A stretch of DNA of 64,000 nucleotides, from positions 348,462 to 412,461 of the forward strand of contig CAZBGS010000001.1 of assembly GCA_964491785.1 (NCBI GenBank), read 5' to 3'. Positions 17,322 through 26,305 of the stretch are shown here, piece by piece; the first letter of the stretch is position 1, and each line of letters begins with the position of its first letter. Position numbers and translations under genes: made by a program. The notes under the pieces are model-generated. The model ran no database searches and was not told the DNA's origin. It worked only from the letters and a program-made list of their open reading frames with translations. Origin of the DNA: RZZS01 sp964491785 (GTDB lineage: Bacteria; Pseudomonadota; Alphaproteobacteria; Micavibrionales; Micavibrionaceae).

Positions 17322-18158
17322 ATGTCAAACGAGGCGACCGACGTAAAGAAGAGAACCGGCCAATGTTTCGCCCTGCTCGGTAATCCGCGCAGAATCTGGG
17401 CTATCTCTGCTATTCATGGCAATGTCGAGAGGCTGGTGGGGGTTCACGACAGGATTATGGATGATATAAGGCCGGGCGACAGGATAGTCTATCTTGGCAA
17501 TTACACGGGGTACGGCCCCTCTCCGGTCAAGACCATCGAAGAATTGCTCACTTTTCGCAGAATGGCGCTATCGATTCCGGGGATGCTCTGCAAAGATATA
17601 GTTTACTTGCGGGGAGCTCAGGAAGAAATGTGGCAGAAGCTGGCGCAGTTGCAGTTCTCCCCGGATCCGACATCGATTCTGCTTTGGATGCTGGGACGCG
17701 GGCTTGCCCCTACTTTGAATGATTACGGCATCAGCCAGCATGACGGGATAGTGGCGGCACGCGAAGGCGTGATGTCACTGACCAAATGGACAGGAGAGAT
17801 CCGCAGGGCGATAAGGCGGCAACCCGGTCATGAAATCTTTTATTCGCATTTACGAAGAGCGGCGTTTACCTCAACCGACCTGGAATTTCCGCTTCTCTTC
17901 GTTCATACGGGAATCGACCCTCGCAAACCGCTCAACGATCAGGGAGACAATTTCTGGTGGGCTGGAAAAAACTTTCATGGGATTACCGAACCATACACCC
18001 CATACAAACGTATTATCAGAGGGTTCGATCCAAGTCATAGCGGCGTATTCATCAATTGCGTAACCGCCACAATCGACGGCGGCTGCGGGTTTGGCGGAAG
18101 TCTGGTGGCCGCCTGTTTTTCTCCGGAAGGTGAAGTCGAGAACTTGATCGAAGCCTGA
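17322..18158 (+). CDS. Metallophosphoesterase-like protein with lost metal ligands
   Basis: The 278-residue protein follows the calcineurin-like phosphoesterase plan, but its metal motifs are changed. The usual GDIHG reads SAIHG, GDYVDRG-like reads GNYTGYG, GNHE-like reads RGAQEE, and only the late VHTG (usual VHAG) is close to normal. Most metal-binding aspartates and the catalytic asparagine are therefore absent, so phosphatase activity is doubtful. The rest is well formed, which suggests a conserved non-enzymatic role rather than decay. It lies between carD and rpoH, a placement I believe recurs in Alphaproteobacteria. ATG 17322 is chosen; a TTG at 17283 is also in frame. Confidence 0.72.
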   Translation: MSNEATDVKKRTGQCFALLGNPRRIWAISAIHGNVERLVGVHDRIMDDIRPGDRIVYLGNYTGYGPSPVKTIEELLTFRRMALSIPGMLCKDIVYLRGAQEEMWQKLAQLQFSPDPTSILLWMLGRGLAPTLNDYGISQHDGIVAAREGVMSLTKWTGEIRRAIRRQPGHEIFYSHLRRAAFTSTDLEFPLLFVHTGIDPRKPLNDQGDNFWWAGKNFHGITEPYTPYKRIIRGFDPSHSGVFINCVTATIDGGCGFGGSLVAACFSPEGEVENLIEA

Positions 18159-18242
18159 TAAGCACTACATAATTGGATTGCCTGATCCCGAGGGGGAACT
18201 TTATTGCCTGGTCGCCAGTATGTCAGGTAATCAAGAATCTTT

Positions 18243-18271
18243 TTGCATTCCTGATATAAGTGGACTAAAAT
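18243..18271 (+). promoter_or_regulatory. Sigma-70 type promoter of rpoH
   Basis: TTGCAT (18243-18248) and TAAAAT (18266-18271) are 17 bases apart. Transcription would start about 23 bases before the rpoH ATG, leaving just room for the GGGAGG ribosome binding site. Confidence 0.6.
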
Positions 18272-18301
18272 GGTATTGTTTAGAAATGATGGGAGGGCAA
18301 C

Positions 18302-19195
18302 ATGAGCCATATTGACGACCCTTTTACGCAAAAAGCCAATCTGAGCTATATCCGCAATTCGATGAGCGAGCCAATTCTCGAACGGAACCATGAGCTGGAA
18401 CTGGCCACCCGCTGGCGTGAAAAGAACGATGAACGGGCCCTGCATGAACTGGTTCGTTCATATACACGTCTTGTAGTCGCCATGGCTTCGAGGTTTCGGA
18501 ATTACGGACTGCCGATGGGAGATTTGATTCAGGAAGGCAATGTGGGCCTTATGCAGGCCGCCAACCGATTCGAACCTGAGCGCGAAATACGTTTTTCGAC
18601 CTATGCGTCCTGGTGGATCAGGTCGTCGATTCAGGATTATATCCTGCGCAACTGGTCGATTGTGCGCACCGGAACCACGGCGGCGCAAAAATCGCTTTTC
18701 TTCAATCTGCGGCGCCTGCGCGCGAAAATCGAAGGGCGAATGGAAATCGACAGTCTCAATCAGGAAGGACGCAGGAAGATCGCCGAAGAGCTTAACGTCT
18801 CGATGCGCAATGTCGAGGAAATGGAAATGCGTATGGCTGCGAACGACCAGTCCCTAAACGCTCCGATCAAGGATGACGGCGAGGACGAATGGCAGAACTT
18901 TCTGGCCGACGAGCGCCCCGATCCCGAGGATATTGCAATTGCCCTGAAGGATTCGCGCACCCGTTCCGCGTGGCTGGAGCAGGCTTTGAGCGAGCTTAGC
19001 GACCGCGAAAGGACTATCATACGCGAGCGCCATCTTGGGTACGATACCGTTACTCTGGAAGAGCTTGGCAAGCAGCTTGGAGTCAGCAAGGAACGTGTCC
19101 GCCAGCTGGAATCCCGGGCCATGGACAAGCTGAAAGTATCGATTGCCAGCAAGGTTGGAGCCGGAGGGACATCGGATTTGTTTATTGAGAACTGA
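18302..19195 (+). CDS. rpoH: RNA polymerase sigma factor RpoH (sigma-32)
   Basis: The 297-residue protein is a heat-shock sigma factor. Region 2 is clear (GDLIQEGNVGLMQAANRF, then FSTYASWWIRSSIQDYILRN), the RpoH box QKSLFFNLRR follows, and region 4.2 has the helix-turn-helix TLEELGKQLGVSKERVRQ. RpoH directs transcription of chaperone and protease genes. The start has a strong GGGAGG site. Many alphaproteobacteria have two rpoH paralogs; whether this is the only one cannot be seen here. Confidence 0.95.
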   Translation: MSHIDDPFTQKANLSYIRNSMSEPILERNHELELATRWREKNDERALHELVRSYTRLVVAMASRFRNYGLPMGDLIQEGNVGLMQAANRFEPEREIRFSTYASWWIRSSIQDYILRNWSIVRTGTTAAQKSLFFNLRRLRAKIEGRMEIDSLNQEGRRKIAEELNVSMRNVEEMEMRMAANDQSLNAPIKDDGEDEWQNFLADERPDPEDIAIALKDSRTRSAWLEQALSELSDRERTIIRERHLGYDTVTLEELGKQLGVSKERVRQLESRAMDKLKVSIASKVGAGGTSDLFIEN

Positions 19196-19230
19196 TGATC
19201 CATACCGTGCGGTCATCCGGAATATAAGGT

Positions 19231-19350
19231 GTGCGGCAACAACGCCGCACTCATCATCGGATCCCCGCAGATGAACATGCCTGACGGAGTGTCGCGGGGA
19301 TGGAAGGAAGTTTCCCGTGTATCGCCCTTCCTGTTTTAGGAAGGGCGATA
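19231..19350 (+). terminator. Cluster of hairpins between convergent rpoH and M48 gene
   Basis: Three inverted repeats lie between the convergent genes: GTGCGGC/GCCGCAC at 19231-19250; ATCCCCGC/GCGGGGAT at 19261-19301, similar to the repeat family at 43190; and a perfect 12-bp stem TATCGCCCTTCC/GGAAGGGCGATA at 19320-19350 with a 7-base loop. None has a clean T-run. They probably serve as RNA ends for both genes. Confidence 0.55.
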
Positions 19351-19369
19351 TGTTTACATCTCTTTTATT

Positions 19370-20818
19370 TCAATCAGTTACTATTTTATATAATTGGCCG
19401 GGAATGAGAGTCTCGCCCGGGGCTATTGCGTTGAGGACGCGGAATCTTTCTTCCTTCAGATTATCAAAAGCCATGCGTCTTGCCATGCTTTGTACCGTGT
19501 CCCCTGCCCCGGCCGTGACAATACGGATACGGTAGGGCTTGATGTCGCGCTTTTCCTCGGCGGTCATTCTGCGGAAACTGTAGGTGGTGCGCTTGAGATC
19601 CTCGACAAACTTTGCATCGGCTTCGCGCGGGATTGCCATCTGGAAGCGGAAGAAGCGGTTTGGCTCCCATTGGATGGCTATTACCCGCAATGACATCGTG
19701 CGTCCGTTGACCTGCGCGTTGAAAGCGGCGGTGGCGGCATCAAGGCCATTTATCATGACGCTTTCCGCTTTGGTGATATCCTCGCCGCCAAGCCATACCT
19801 GTTTAAGATAGGCCATCGGCTCCATCGCCGTGGAAGTCTGCGCCGCGTCGAACAGGATAAGAGAGCCGTCCGGGCCGATGGCGACAACGTCTTCTGGCTG
19901 GTTGACAAGGCGGAAGCCTTTCGGAACGCTGAAAGTGAAGCCCAGTTCCGGATGATAGAAGTTCTGGTCGCGCGTGAAACCGTGTCTTTCGCTGTCGCCG
20001 TAGACCATGCCGTCGATGGTCTTCAGGTAGGTTTCGCGGTTGACCATATCCTTGCCGGCCGGGAATTGCGCCGCCTGGGCGCTGACTTCGGTTATCCTGT
20101 CACCTGTGCGGGGATGGGTCGAGAAGTAGTTGAAGGGCATCGGCATACCGGCGCCGGTCAATCGTGATTCGAAAGCCGTATACTGATCGAGATTGGACAG
20201 AAAACCGGCCATTGCCTGAGGAGCGTAGCCGGTTCGTTGCAAGTAACGAAGGCCAAGGGAGTCGGCCTGATGCTCCTGTCCTCTTGAATAGGATTTTATA
20301 TAAAGGTCTCCGCCGATTCCTGCGGCCTGCACCAGAGTGTTGCTGTCGGTGGCGGCGGCAAGAACCGTGGCCCCGAGCGAGGTAAGCACGCCGCGTGAAT
20401 AACGTTCTGCGGAATGGCGGGCGGTGATATGGCCTATTTCGTGAGCGATCACGGCCGCAAGCTCGGCCTCGGAATTCGCCTGTTGCAGCAGGCCGCGGGA
20501 GATGTAGACGTAACCTCCGGGCAGCGCAAAGGCGTTCACCATCGGGGTGTCAAGGACGGTAAAGCGGTAGTCGATATCAGGTCTCTCGGTATTTTGGGCC
20601 ACATGCTCGCCGATACGATTGACGTAATTGATGATATCGGGATCCCGGTACTCGCCGAAAAGCTTCAGTATCTTGGCGTGCTCCTGCGAGCCTATCGCCA
20701 GTTCCTGATCCGGGGACATGAAGGCAGTAAACTGTTTTTCGCCAGTGGCCTGATTAAGAGTACAGGCAGAAAGGGCGATGATTGCCGCGCCCAGAAATAT
20801 CTTGCCAATCCTTTGCAT
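19370..20818 (-). CDS. M48 family metalloprotease, lipoprotein
   Basis: The 482-residue protein has a lipoprotein signal peptide (core FLGAAIIALSAC, lipidated Cys about residue 19) and an M48 zinc protease domain with HEIGH (about residue 126) and the downstream glutamate region QEHQADSLGLRYL. A longer C-terminal region ends in a LysM-like segment (AGAGDTVQSMARRM to PGQLYKIV). It resembles BepA/YfgC-type proteases that control outer membrane protein assembly, but it lacks an evident TPR tail, so that exact role is not claimed. It is divergent from the nuclease gene with only 20 bases between start codons. Confidence 0.85.
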   Translation of the reverse strand: MQRIGKIFLGAAIIALSACTLNQATGEKQFTAFMSPDQELAIGSQEHAKILKLFGEYRDPDIINYVNRIGEHVAQNTERPDIDYRFTVLDTPMVNAFALPGGYVYISRGLLQQANSEAELAAVIAHEIGHITARHSAERYSRGVLTSLGATVLAAATDSNTLVQAAGIGGDLYIKSYSRGQEHQADSLGLRYLQRTGYAPQAMAGFLSNLDQYTAFESRLTGAGMPMPFNYFSTHPRTGDRITEVSAQAAQFPAGKDMVNRETYLKTIDGMVYGDSERHGFTRDQNFYHPELGFTFSVPKGFRLVNQPEDVVAIGPDGSLILFDAAQTSTAMEPMAYLKQVWLGGEDITKAESVMINGLDAATAAFNAQVNGRTMSLRVIAIQWEPNRFFRFQMAIPREADAKFVEDLKRTTYSFRRMTAEEKRDIKPYRIRIVTAGAGDTVQSMARRMAFDNLKEERFRVLNAIAPGETLIPGQLYKIVTD

Positions 20819-20838
20819 GTTGCCCTCTTATTGTTGCG

Positions 20839-21684
20839 ATGAGATATGCATTATTAATACTTTTGCTGGCGCTATCCAGTTTTTTTCCGGGAAGTCCCGC
20901 CTGTGCCGATCCCGCGGGGTCTTCAGAGCCTTCCGGGCCTTCCGGGGATTTTGCGGAGTTGCGGGCCGCCGGAACCGGGAAAATCCGTTCTATCGTAGAT
21001 CCATATACCCTGATTCTCGCGGACGGCAAGACCGTGCGGCTTAGCGGGATCGACCTGCCCGACCACGATCCTTTCGAGCCGGGAGAGATGGCGGCAAGAG
21101 CCTTGCAGGTCTTGAGGGATAAATTCGAAGGCAAGAGCGTGACCCTGTACCAGACCAAAGACGCGAAAACTGGACGGATCAACAGGATGGGGCACGAGCT
21201 TGCGCATATCGAGCTTATTGATGGAAAGCTGTGGGCGCAGGGGTTGCTTCTTGCGGAAGGGCTGGCGCGGGTCAGGACTTCGGCGAGGAATCCGGAAATG
21301 GCGGGGCAGATGCTCGCTCTCGAACAGGAGGCCAGAGCTGGCGAGGCCGGAATCTGGGGACTTACCGGCTTTCCGGTTCTGGAGGCCGGAACTGCCGGAG
21401 ATCATGCGGGAGGCTTCCAAATCGTCGAGGGGAAGGTTCGCAGCGTGGCTATCGTCCGCAACACGATTTACCTCAATTTCGGGCAAGACTGGCGGAGCGA
21501 TTTCACCATCGGAATTCCCGCCGCCGGCCGCCGGGCCTTTACCAAAGCGGGAATAGATCCCTTGCAGTGGGCGGGAACTGACATACGGGGGCGTGGTTGG
21601 TTGCGATCCTGGAACGGGGCCTATATGGAAGTCGACCATCCGCAGGCCATAGAATTCGTTGAATCGAGTAAACTCTCCCCTTGA
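20839..21684 (+). CDS. Secreted thermonuclease-like (SNase domain) protein
   Basis: ATG 20839 gives a signal peptide (RYALLILLLALSSFFPGSPACA) and a mature protein of about 260 residues. The staphylococcal nuclease fold is seen in KIRSIVDPYTLILADGKTVR and VRLSGIDLPDHDPFEPGEMA, then LLLAEGLARVRTS. The classical catalytic arginines are not all obvious, so nuclease activity is unproven. A second strand-rich domain (about residues 185-281) follows, with a segment similar in kind to the end of such secreted proteins (RSDFTIGIP). An upstream TTG extends the frame into the M48 gene and is rejected. Confidence 0.75.
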   Translation: MRYALLILLLALSSFFPGSPACADPAGSSEPSGPSGDFAELRAAGTGKIRSIVDPYTLILADGKTVRLSGIDLPDHDPFEPGEMAARALQVLRDKFEGKSVTLYQTKDAKTGRINRMGHELAHIELIDGKLWAQGLLLAEGLARVRTSARNPEMAGQMLALEQEARAGEAGIWGLTGFPVLEAGTAGDHAGGFQIVEGKVRSVAIVRNTIYLNFGQDWRSDFTIGIPAAGRRAFTKAGIDPLQWAGTDIRGRGWLRSWNGAYMEVDHPQAIEFVESSKLSP

Positions 21685-21752
21685 TAACTGGCGGCTTTAA
21701 GGTTTAATTGGAGCGGTATTTTGGTGGGGACAAAGGTAAGGAGGAAGCCCGG

Positions 21753-22949
21753 ATGAAATATAAATCTATCAAGGATATGGATCTTAAAGGCAAACGAGTT
21801 CTGCTGCGCGCTGATCTGAACGTACCGGCCCAGGATGGCCGGGTAACCGATACGACGCGCATCGATCGTCTGAAAGACACCATCGACCATCTGGCGAAAA
21901 GCGGGGCGAGGACACTGGTTCTCTCGCATTTCGGGAGGCCGAAGGGCGAGCGCAATTCTGAATATTCCCTGTCCTTCCTTACTCCCGTTCTTGAAAAGCA
22001 GTGGGGGCGCAAAGTCAAGTTTGCCGACGACTGCATCGGCGAGGCGGCGAAAAAACTTGCGGGCGAACTTAAGGACGGCGAGATCGGCCTGCTTGAAAAC
22101 GTGCGTTTCCACAAGGGCGAAGAGAAGAACGACCCTGAATTCATCAGGCAGCTGGCCGAGAACGGCGATGTTTTTGTAAACGACGCTTTTTCTGCTGCGC
22201 ACCGCGCCCATGCCTCGACAGAAGGTATCGCGCATCTCATGCCGACAGCCGCCGGATTCCTGATGCAGGCGGAAATCGATGCTCTGACCAGGGCGCTGGA
22301 AGCACCTGAAAAGCCGGTAGCAGCGGTTATCGGCGGAGCAAAGATTTCAACCAAGCTTGACGTTCTGAACAATATTTCAAAGAAGGTCGATTACATGATT
22401 CTCGGCGGGGGCATGGCAAACACCTTTATGTACGCCAAAGGCATCGAAGTCGGCAAATCCCTGTGCGAAAGGGATATGGCCGATGAGGCGCGCAGGATCA
22501 TGGAAACCGCTGAAAAAGCCGGATGCATGATCGTCCTCCCATCCGACCGGGTCATCGTCAGCGAACTGAAGGAAGGCGCAAGCTTCGAGATCGGCACAAG
22601 CGAGGCGATGCCCGCGGACAAGGAAGCCATTGATATCGGGCCGAAAGCGATTGCTGAAATTTGCGATGTTCTTTCAAAATGCAAAACCGTTCTGTGGAAT
22701 GGGCCGATGGGCGTTTTTGAAATCAAGCCTTTCGACAAGGGCACCAACGAAGTCGCACGGAAAGTGGCGGAACTGACCAGGGCAGGAAAGATCATGAGCG
22801 TGGCAGGCGGAGGCGACACTGTTTCCGCGCTGGAAAACGCGGGAGTGGCTGATGGCTTCAGCTATATCTCGACTGCCGGCGGCGCTTTTCTGGAATGGAT
22901 GGAAGGCAAGGTTCTGCCCGGCGTTGCCGCACTATCGGCTGGAAAGTAG
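21753..22949 (+). CDS. pgk: Phosphoglycerate kinase
   Basis: The 398-residue enzyme makes ATP and 3-phosphoglycerate from 1,3-bisphosphoglycerate in glycolysis. Substrate residues are visible in RVLLRADLNVPAQDG and LVLSHFGRPKG; the C-terminal nucleotide domain has the glycine loop SVAGGGDTVSAL and the hinge region VLWNGPMGVFE. AAGGAGGA upstream fixes ATG 21753; a TTG at 21708 extends the frame but has no such site. gap and fba, often nearby, are not in the window. Confidence 0.97.
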   Translation: MKYKSIKDMDLKGKRVLLRADLNVPAQDGRVTDTTRIDRLKDTIDHLAKSGARTLVLSHFGRPKGERNSEYSLSFLTPVLEKQWGRKVKFADDCIGEAAKKLAGELKDGEIGLLENVRFHKGEEKNDPEFIRQLAENGDVFVNDAFSAAHRAHASTEGIAHLMPTAAGFLMQAEIDALTRALEAPEKPVAAVIGGAKISTKLDVLNNISKKVDYMILGGGMANTFMYAKGIEVGKSLCERDMADEARRIMETAEKAGCMIVLPSDRVIVSELKEGASFEIGTSEAMPADKEAIDIGPKAIAEICDVLSKCKTVLWNGPMGVFEIKPFDKGTNEVARKVAELTRAGKIMSVAGGGDTVSALENAGVADGFSYISTAGGAFLEWMEGKVLPGVAALSAGK

Positions 22950-22966
22950 CAATAGTTTAGATTATT

Positions 22967-22989
22967 TCCCTCTCCCGGCGGGAGAGGGA
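22967..22989. terminator. C-rich palindrome between convergent pgk and DUF2336 gene
   Basis: A perfect 10-bp stem (TCCCTCTCCC at 22967-22976, GGGAGAGGGA at 22980-22989) with a 3-base loop. It belongs to the CCCTCTCCC repeat family found also at 24637, 29457 and 36107, and sits where both convergent transcripts would end. Confidence 0.6.
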
Positions 22990-22990
22990 T

Positions 22991-24106
22991 TCAGGAACGG
23001 GAGTTTTCCAGCAGGCGGAGCGCGGCTTCCTTGACAGTTCGCTCGTAGCAGGCAAGAGCCTGGGCGATATCCTGCTTGTTTGCTATACGGCTTGCCTTGC
23101 GCATACGCTGTGTCAGGAAATAGATAGTCAGGAAATCGGCCTTCTCGATGCCAAGCGCCTTGCAGGCGATTGCAAATCCCTGACCGTAACGGTGCGAGAG
23201 CGTTTCGATTACCATCTCCGGCGGGATTCGCGCATATATAGAGAACTGGGCGACGAACATTCTGATATCGCCACGGCGCAGCACGTCGATCATCTCGGAT
23301 ATTACAAGATTTCCCCGTTCTTTCGACATTTGCGCAATCATCATCATTTGCGAATCCGGAAGGTATATCGACTTGTCGGCAGTTGTCAGATCGCTGACGG
23401 CCTTGTCCAGAGCCGAGCCAATCTCATTTTCATCGATCTCATAGCGCCCGGTGATATATTCTTTCAATTCTTCGCCGACTAAGCGATAGAGCCTTAGCGC
23501 TATTTCCTTTGGCACCTCTTCCCTGTGGAGCAAAGGACTTGCCAGACCCTCGTTTTCCATGGCCATGCGAGCGATGATCCGGAGAGATGTGTCGGTGAGA
23601 ATTATGTTATTATTCTCGGTGAGGTTTTTTATCGTAAGCGGCTCTTCGGTATCGGCCAGCAGGTCGATTATCTGATCGGAAAGACTCTTCCGCAAAGCAA
23701 TGGAGCGCCAGTATTCCGGGCCCTGCGATTTTATTATGTATATAAGATCGAGATCGTTAAGAACCGGACTGTTCCTCAGAATATTGTCAGCAACCGAGAT
23801 TTCGTCGTTGGCAAGATGCAAAATCAGCCTTAATGGCACATTGCCGCTTTCGGCCAGCCTTTCGGCAAGCGCCTGACGCAAGTCGCGCTCAGCCTGCTGC
23901 ATCAGGCCTATTAACACTTCTGTTACAAGCTCGGCCTCCCTTGCCGTCAGGTCGGCCCGGAACATGTCCATGACGATATTTGAAAGCTCTGCGCGTGCCG
24001 GAGCCCGCTTGTCCTTTGCCAGTGCATATACGCGGTGCGTATCATACAGTCGCACGAGCAGTGGCGCCATTCGTCTGGTTTCTTTATCGATTATGTTTTT
24101 TAGCAT
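22991..24106 (-). CDS. DUF2336 domain protein
   Basis: The 371-residue protein is almost fully helical with repeats like LAERLAESGNVPLRLILHLAN and DTSLRIIARMAMENEGLA, matching the alphaproteobacterial DUF2336 family of HEAT-like proteins. No catalytic motif, signal peptide or membrane helix is visible, so a scaffold or signalling-partner role is likely but unproven. Its stop lies two bases from the shared palindrome after pgk. Confidence 0.8.
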   Translation of the reverse strand: MLKNIIDKETRRMAPLLVRLYDTHRVYALAKDKRAPARAELSNIVMDMFRADLTAREAELVTEVLIGLMQQAERDLRQALAERLAESGNVPLRLILHLANDEISVADNILRNSPVLNDLDLIYIIKSQGPEYWRSIALRKSLSDQIIDLLADTEEPLTIKNLTENNNIILTDTSLRIIARMAMENEGLASPLLHREEVPKEIALRLYRLVGEELKEYITGRYEIDENEIGSALDKAVSDLTTADKSIYLPDSQMMMIAQMSKERGNLVISEMIDVLRRGDIRMFVAQFSIYARIPPEMVIETLSHRYGQGFAIACKALGIEKADFLTIYFLTQRMRKASRIANKQDIAQALACYERTVKEAALRLLENSRS

Positions 24107-24271
24107 TTCCGCTACTGCCCCCAGTCAGTAAATCTTTGTTCTAGCGGCGGAAATTGTTTTACCCGCAAACCCTTACCACCTCTTATACATATAAAGTTTT
24201 TATAATAAGTTAATTTGTCGGAATTTTTATTTAGAATTTGTGACGGAAGTTGTAGAAGGAAGAGTATTTTA

Positions 24272-24299
24272 TTAACATCTGACTGATATACTGTATAAT
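24272..24299 (+). promoter_or_regulatory. Sigma-70 type promoter of the small charged-protein gene
   Basis: TTAACA (24272-24277) and a perfect TATAAT (24294-24299) are 16 bases apart. The transcript would start near 24306, about 25 bases before the ATG at 24331. Confidence 0.65.
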
Positions 24300-24330
24300 T
24301 ATTGTGTGCAGATAACCGCAGGGTTTTAAA

Positions 24331-24606
24331 ATGGTAGGACCAGTAGGTGGATTCCAACAAGTTCCGCTCTCGACGGTGACCCAGCCAGCAGCAAGCGATC
24401 CCAATCAGGTACGCGAGCGCGAACGGGAACCTGAAGAAAACAAAGTCCAACGTCAGAAAGAAGCTCCAGAGGCCAGTTCGCAGAGAACCGAGAAGAGCCG
24501 CGAAAGACAGGAACCGAAGGAAACACGCGCTGCCCAGCGCAGGGAAGAATCCGCAAAGGATTCTCCCAAAGCCAAACGCGGCAGCCACGTTGATATAACG
24601 GTTTAG
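24331..24606 (+). CDS. Small highly charged protein, probably disordered
   Basis: The 91-residue product is not recognised. After a Gly/Pro/Val N-terminus it is made mainly of Glu, Arg, Lys and Gln (REREREPEENKVQRQKEA and similar), so it should be unstructured. A good promoter upstream and an intrinsic terminator just after support a real single-gene unit. The reverse-strand frame over the same DNA is a shadow. Confidence 0.6.
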   Translation: MVGPVGGFQQVPLSTVTQPAASDPNQVREREREPEENKVQRQKEAPEASSQRTEKSRERQEPKETRAAQRREESAKDSPKAKRGSHVDITV

Positions 24607-24636
24607 TTTACGGCAGACAGACTGTTGATTGCCCTT

Positions 24637-24662
24637 CCCTCTCCCAAAGGGAGAGGGGTTTT
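24637..24662 (+). terminator. Intrinsic terminator of the small charged-protein gene
   Basis: A 9-bp stem CCCTCTCCC (24637-24645) and GGGAGAGGG (24649-24657) with an AAA loop is followed by GTTTT. It is also a member of the C-rich palindrome family. Confidence 0.75.
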
Positions 24663-24734
24663 GCAGCTTCTTCGCGTGTTTCAAGGCCAAATAAAAGACG
24701 CGTGAATCCCTTAAGCCCGCAGGTAGTCCACGAT

Positions 24735-26240
24735 TTAAAGGAACGCCACTTCGTTGAAGCTTCGCAGTTTGCGGCTGTGGAGGCGTTCGATGCCGGTGTC
24801 GCGCAGCAATGCCATGGCGAGCAGGCCTATCTGCAAATGCTGCTCCACCCTTTCACGATAGAATGCCTCGGCCATTCCGGGCAGTTTCAGCTGGCCGTGT
24901 AGTGGCTTGTCCGAGATGCAGAGCAGAGTACCGTAGGGAACCCTGAACCTGAAGCCGTTGGCGGCGATTGTGCCGGATTCCATATCGAGGGCTATCGCCC
25001 TGCTCTGGCTGAAGAGCTGCATTTGATGAACAGAGGGGCGAAGTTCCCAGTTGCGATCGTCAATGGTGGCGACGGTGCCGGTGCGCATGACACGCTTCAA
25101 TTCGTAACCCTGAAGGCCTGTGACCATGGATACGGCCTTTTCCAGCGCCACCTGGATCTCGGAAAGCGCGGGGATGGGGATGCTGGGGTGAAGATCGTGA
25201 TACATGACGTTGTCTCGCCGCAGATAACCGTGGGCGAGCACATAGTCCCCCAGTTCCTGCGAGTTTCGAAGCCCGGCGCAGTGGCCCAGCATCAGCCATG
25301 CATGAGGCCGGAGAACGGCGGCATGGTCGGTGATGGTCTTGGCGTTGGACGGGCCGACGCCGATATTTATCATTGTTATGCCGCTGCCGTCGGCGCGCTT
25401 CAGATGGTAGGCAGGCATCTGCGGCTGGCGAAGGATCATGCTGCCTTCCTCGTCGGAACCGCCGTCCGGGGCATTGCGGTTTACCGTGATCCTGTTGCCC
25501 GGTTCGACGAAAGCCGTGTACTCGCTTCTTTCGGCTTTCAGGCTGGCGATATCGGTCGGTGACATGATATCGCGGCAGATTTTGATAAATTCGTCGATAT
25601 AAAACTGATAGTTGGTGAATATTATGAAATTCTGGAAATGCTCGGCGCTGCTGCCGCAATAGTGGCGCAGGCGCATTATGCTAAGGTCGATGCGAGGAGC
25701 GTTGAAAAGCGCCAGCGGCGCGGGAGATCCCGCCTCGACCGTGTAGGTGGCGTTGGCTATACGGTCGTCCATGAGATCGAGAACGGGGACGTCGAACACT
25801 TCCGGCAGGCGGCTTACCTGCTCACCGTCCAGCTCCTTTTCGATGCAGCCGTCCTCGCCCAGCGCGAAATGGATCGGGACGGGCGTGTCGCTTACACCTA
25901 TCTCCACCGGAACGCCATGGCTCTGCATCAGAAGACTCATTTGCTCTTTGAGGTAATGCTCGAATATACGGGGCTGGGTAACCGTGGTCATGTAGGTTCC
26001 GGGCCTCGGGACGAAGCCGAAGGAAAGGCGCATGTCGGTGCGACGGGCGTTGCTGGTGCGGATCTTGATATAGGGATAATACGAGCTTACGCGCCTGTCC
26101 CTTATTTCACCGTTAGCGAATTCGATGAACCTGTCGCGCAGGTATTGGATATTGTGGTCGTATATCTCGCATATCGCATCGAATGCCTGATCCGGGTCTT
26201 TGTATTGATGCGATCTGAATTTGGCAAAGATTTCATTCAT
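24735..26240 (-). CDS. amn: AMP nucleosidase
   Basis: The 501-residue protein matches Amn, which cleaves AMP to adenine and ribose 5-phosphate and helps set purine levels. The N-terminal domain (about residues 1-170) is specific to the family; the C-terminal domain has the nucleoside phosphorylase fold with MINIGVGPSNAKTITDHAAV and LGHCAGLRNSQELGDYVLAH, then ALDMESGTIAANGFRFRVP near the end. Length fits. It is on the minus strand with the ABC exporter gene upstream, 65 bases away. Confidence 0.93.
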   Translation of the reverse strand: MNEIFAKFRSHQYKDPDQAFDAICEIYDHNIQYLRDRFIEFANGEIRDRRVSSYYPYIKIRTSNARRTDMRLSFGFVPRPGTYMTTVTQPRIFEHYLKEQMSLLMQSHGVPVEIGVSDTPVPIHFALGEDGCIEKELDGEQVSRLPEVFDVPVLDLMDDRIANATYTVEAGSPAPLALFNAPRIDLSIMRLRHYCGSSAEHFQNFIIFTNYQFYIDEFIKICRDIMSPTDIASLKAERSEYTAFVEPGNRITVNRNAPDGGSDEEGSMILRQPQMPAYHLKRADGSGITMINIGVGPSNAKTITDHAAVLRPHAWLMLGHCAGLRNSQELGDYVLAHGYLRRDNVMYHDLHPSIPIPALSEIQVALEKAVSMVTGLQGYELKRVMRTGTVATIDDRNWELRPSVHQMQLFSQSRAIALDMESGTIAANGFRFRVPYGTLLCISDKPLHGQLKLPGMAEAFYRERVEQHLQIGLLAMALLRDTGIERLHSRKLRSFNEVAFL

Positions 26241-26305
26241 AGATCAATAATCCCCCATTTGCAGGGTTTAGGCAACATTGTGCCATGCTTTGCCCGATGT
26301 CGATG

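Noticed and set aside
24112..24690. A 192-codon minus-strand frame with a hydrophobic middle
   Set aside because: It lies over the small charged-protein gene, which has its own promoter and terminator; the hydrophobic stretch is only the complement of Glu/Lys/Arg codons.
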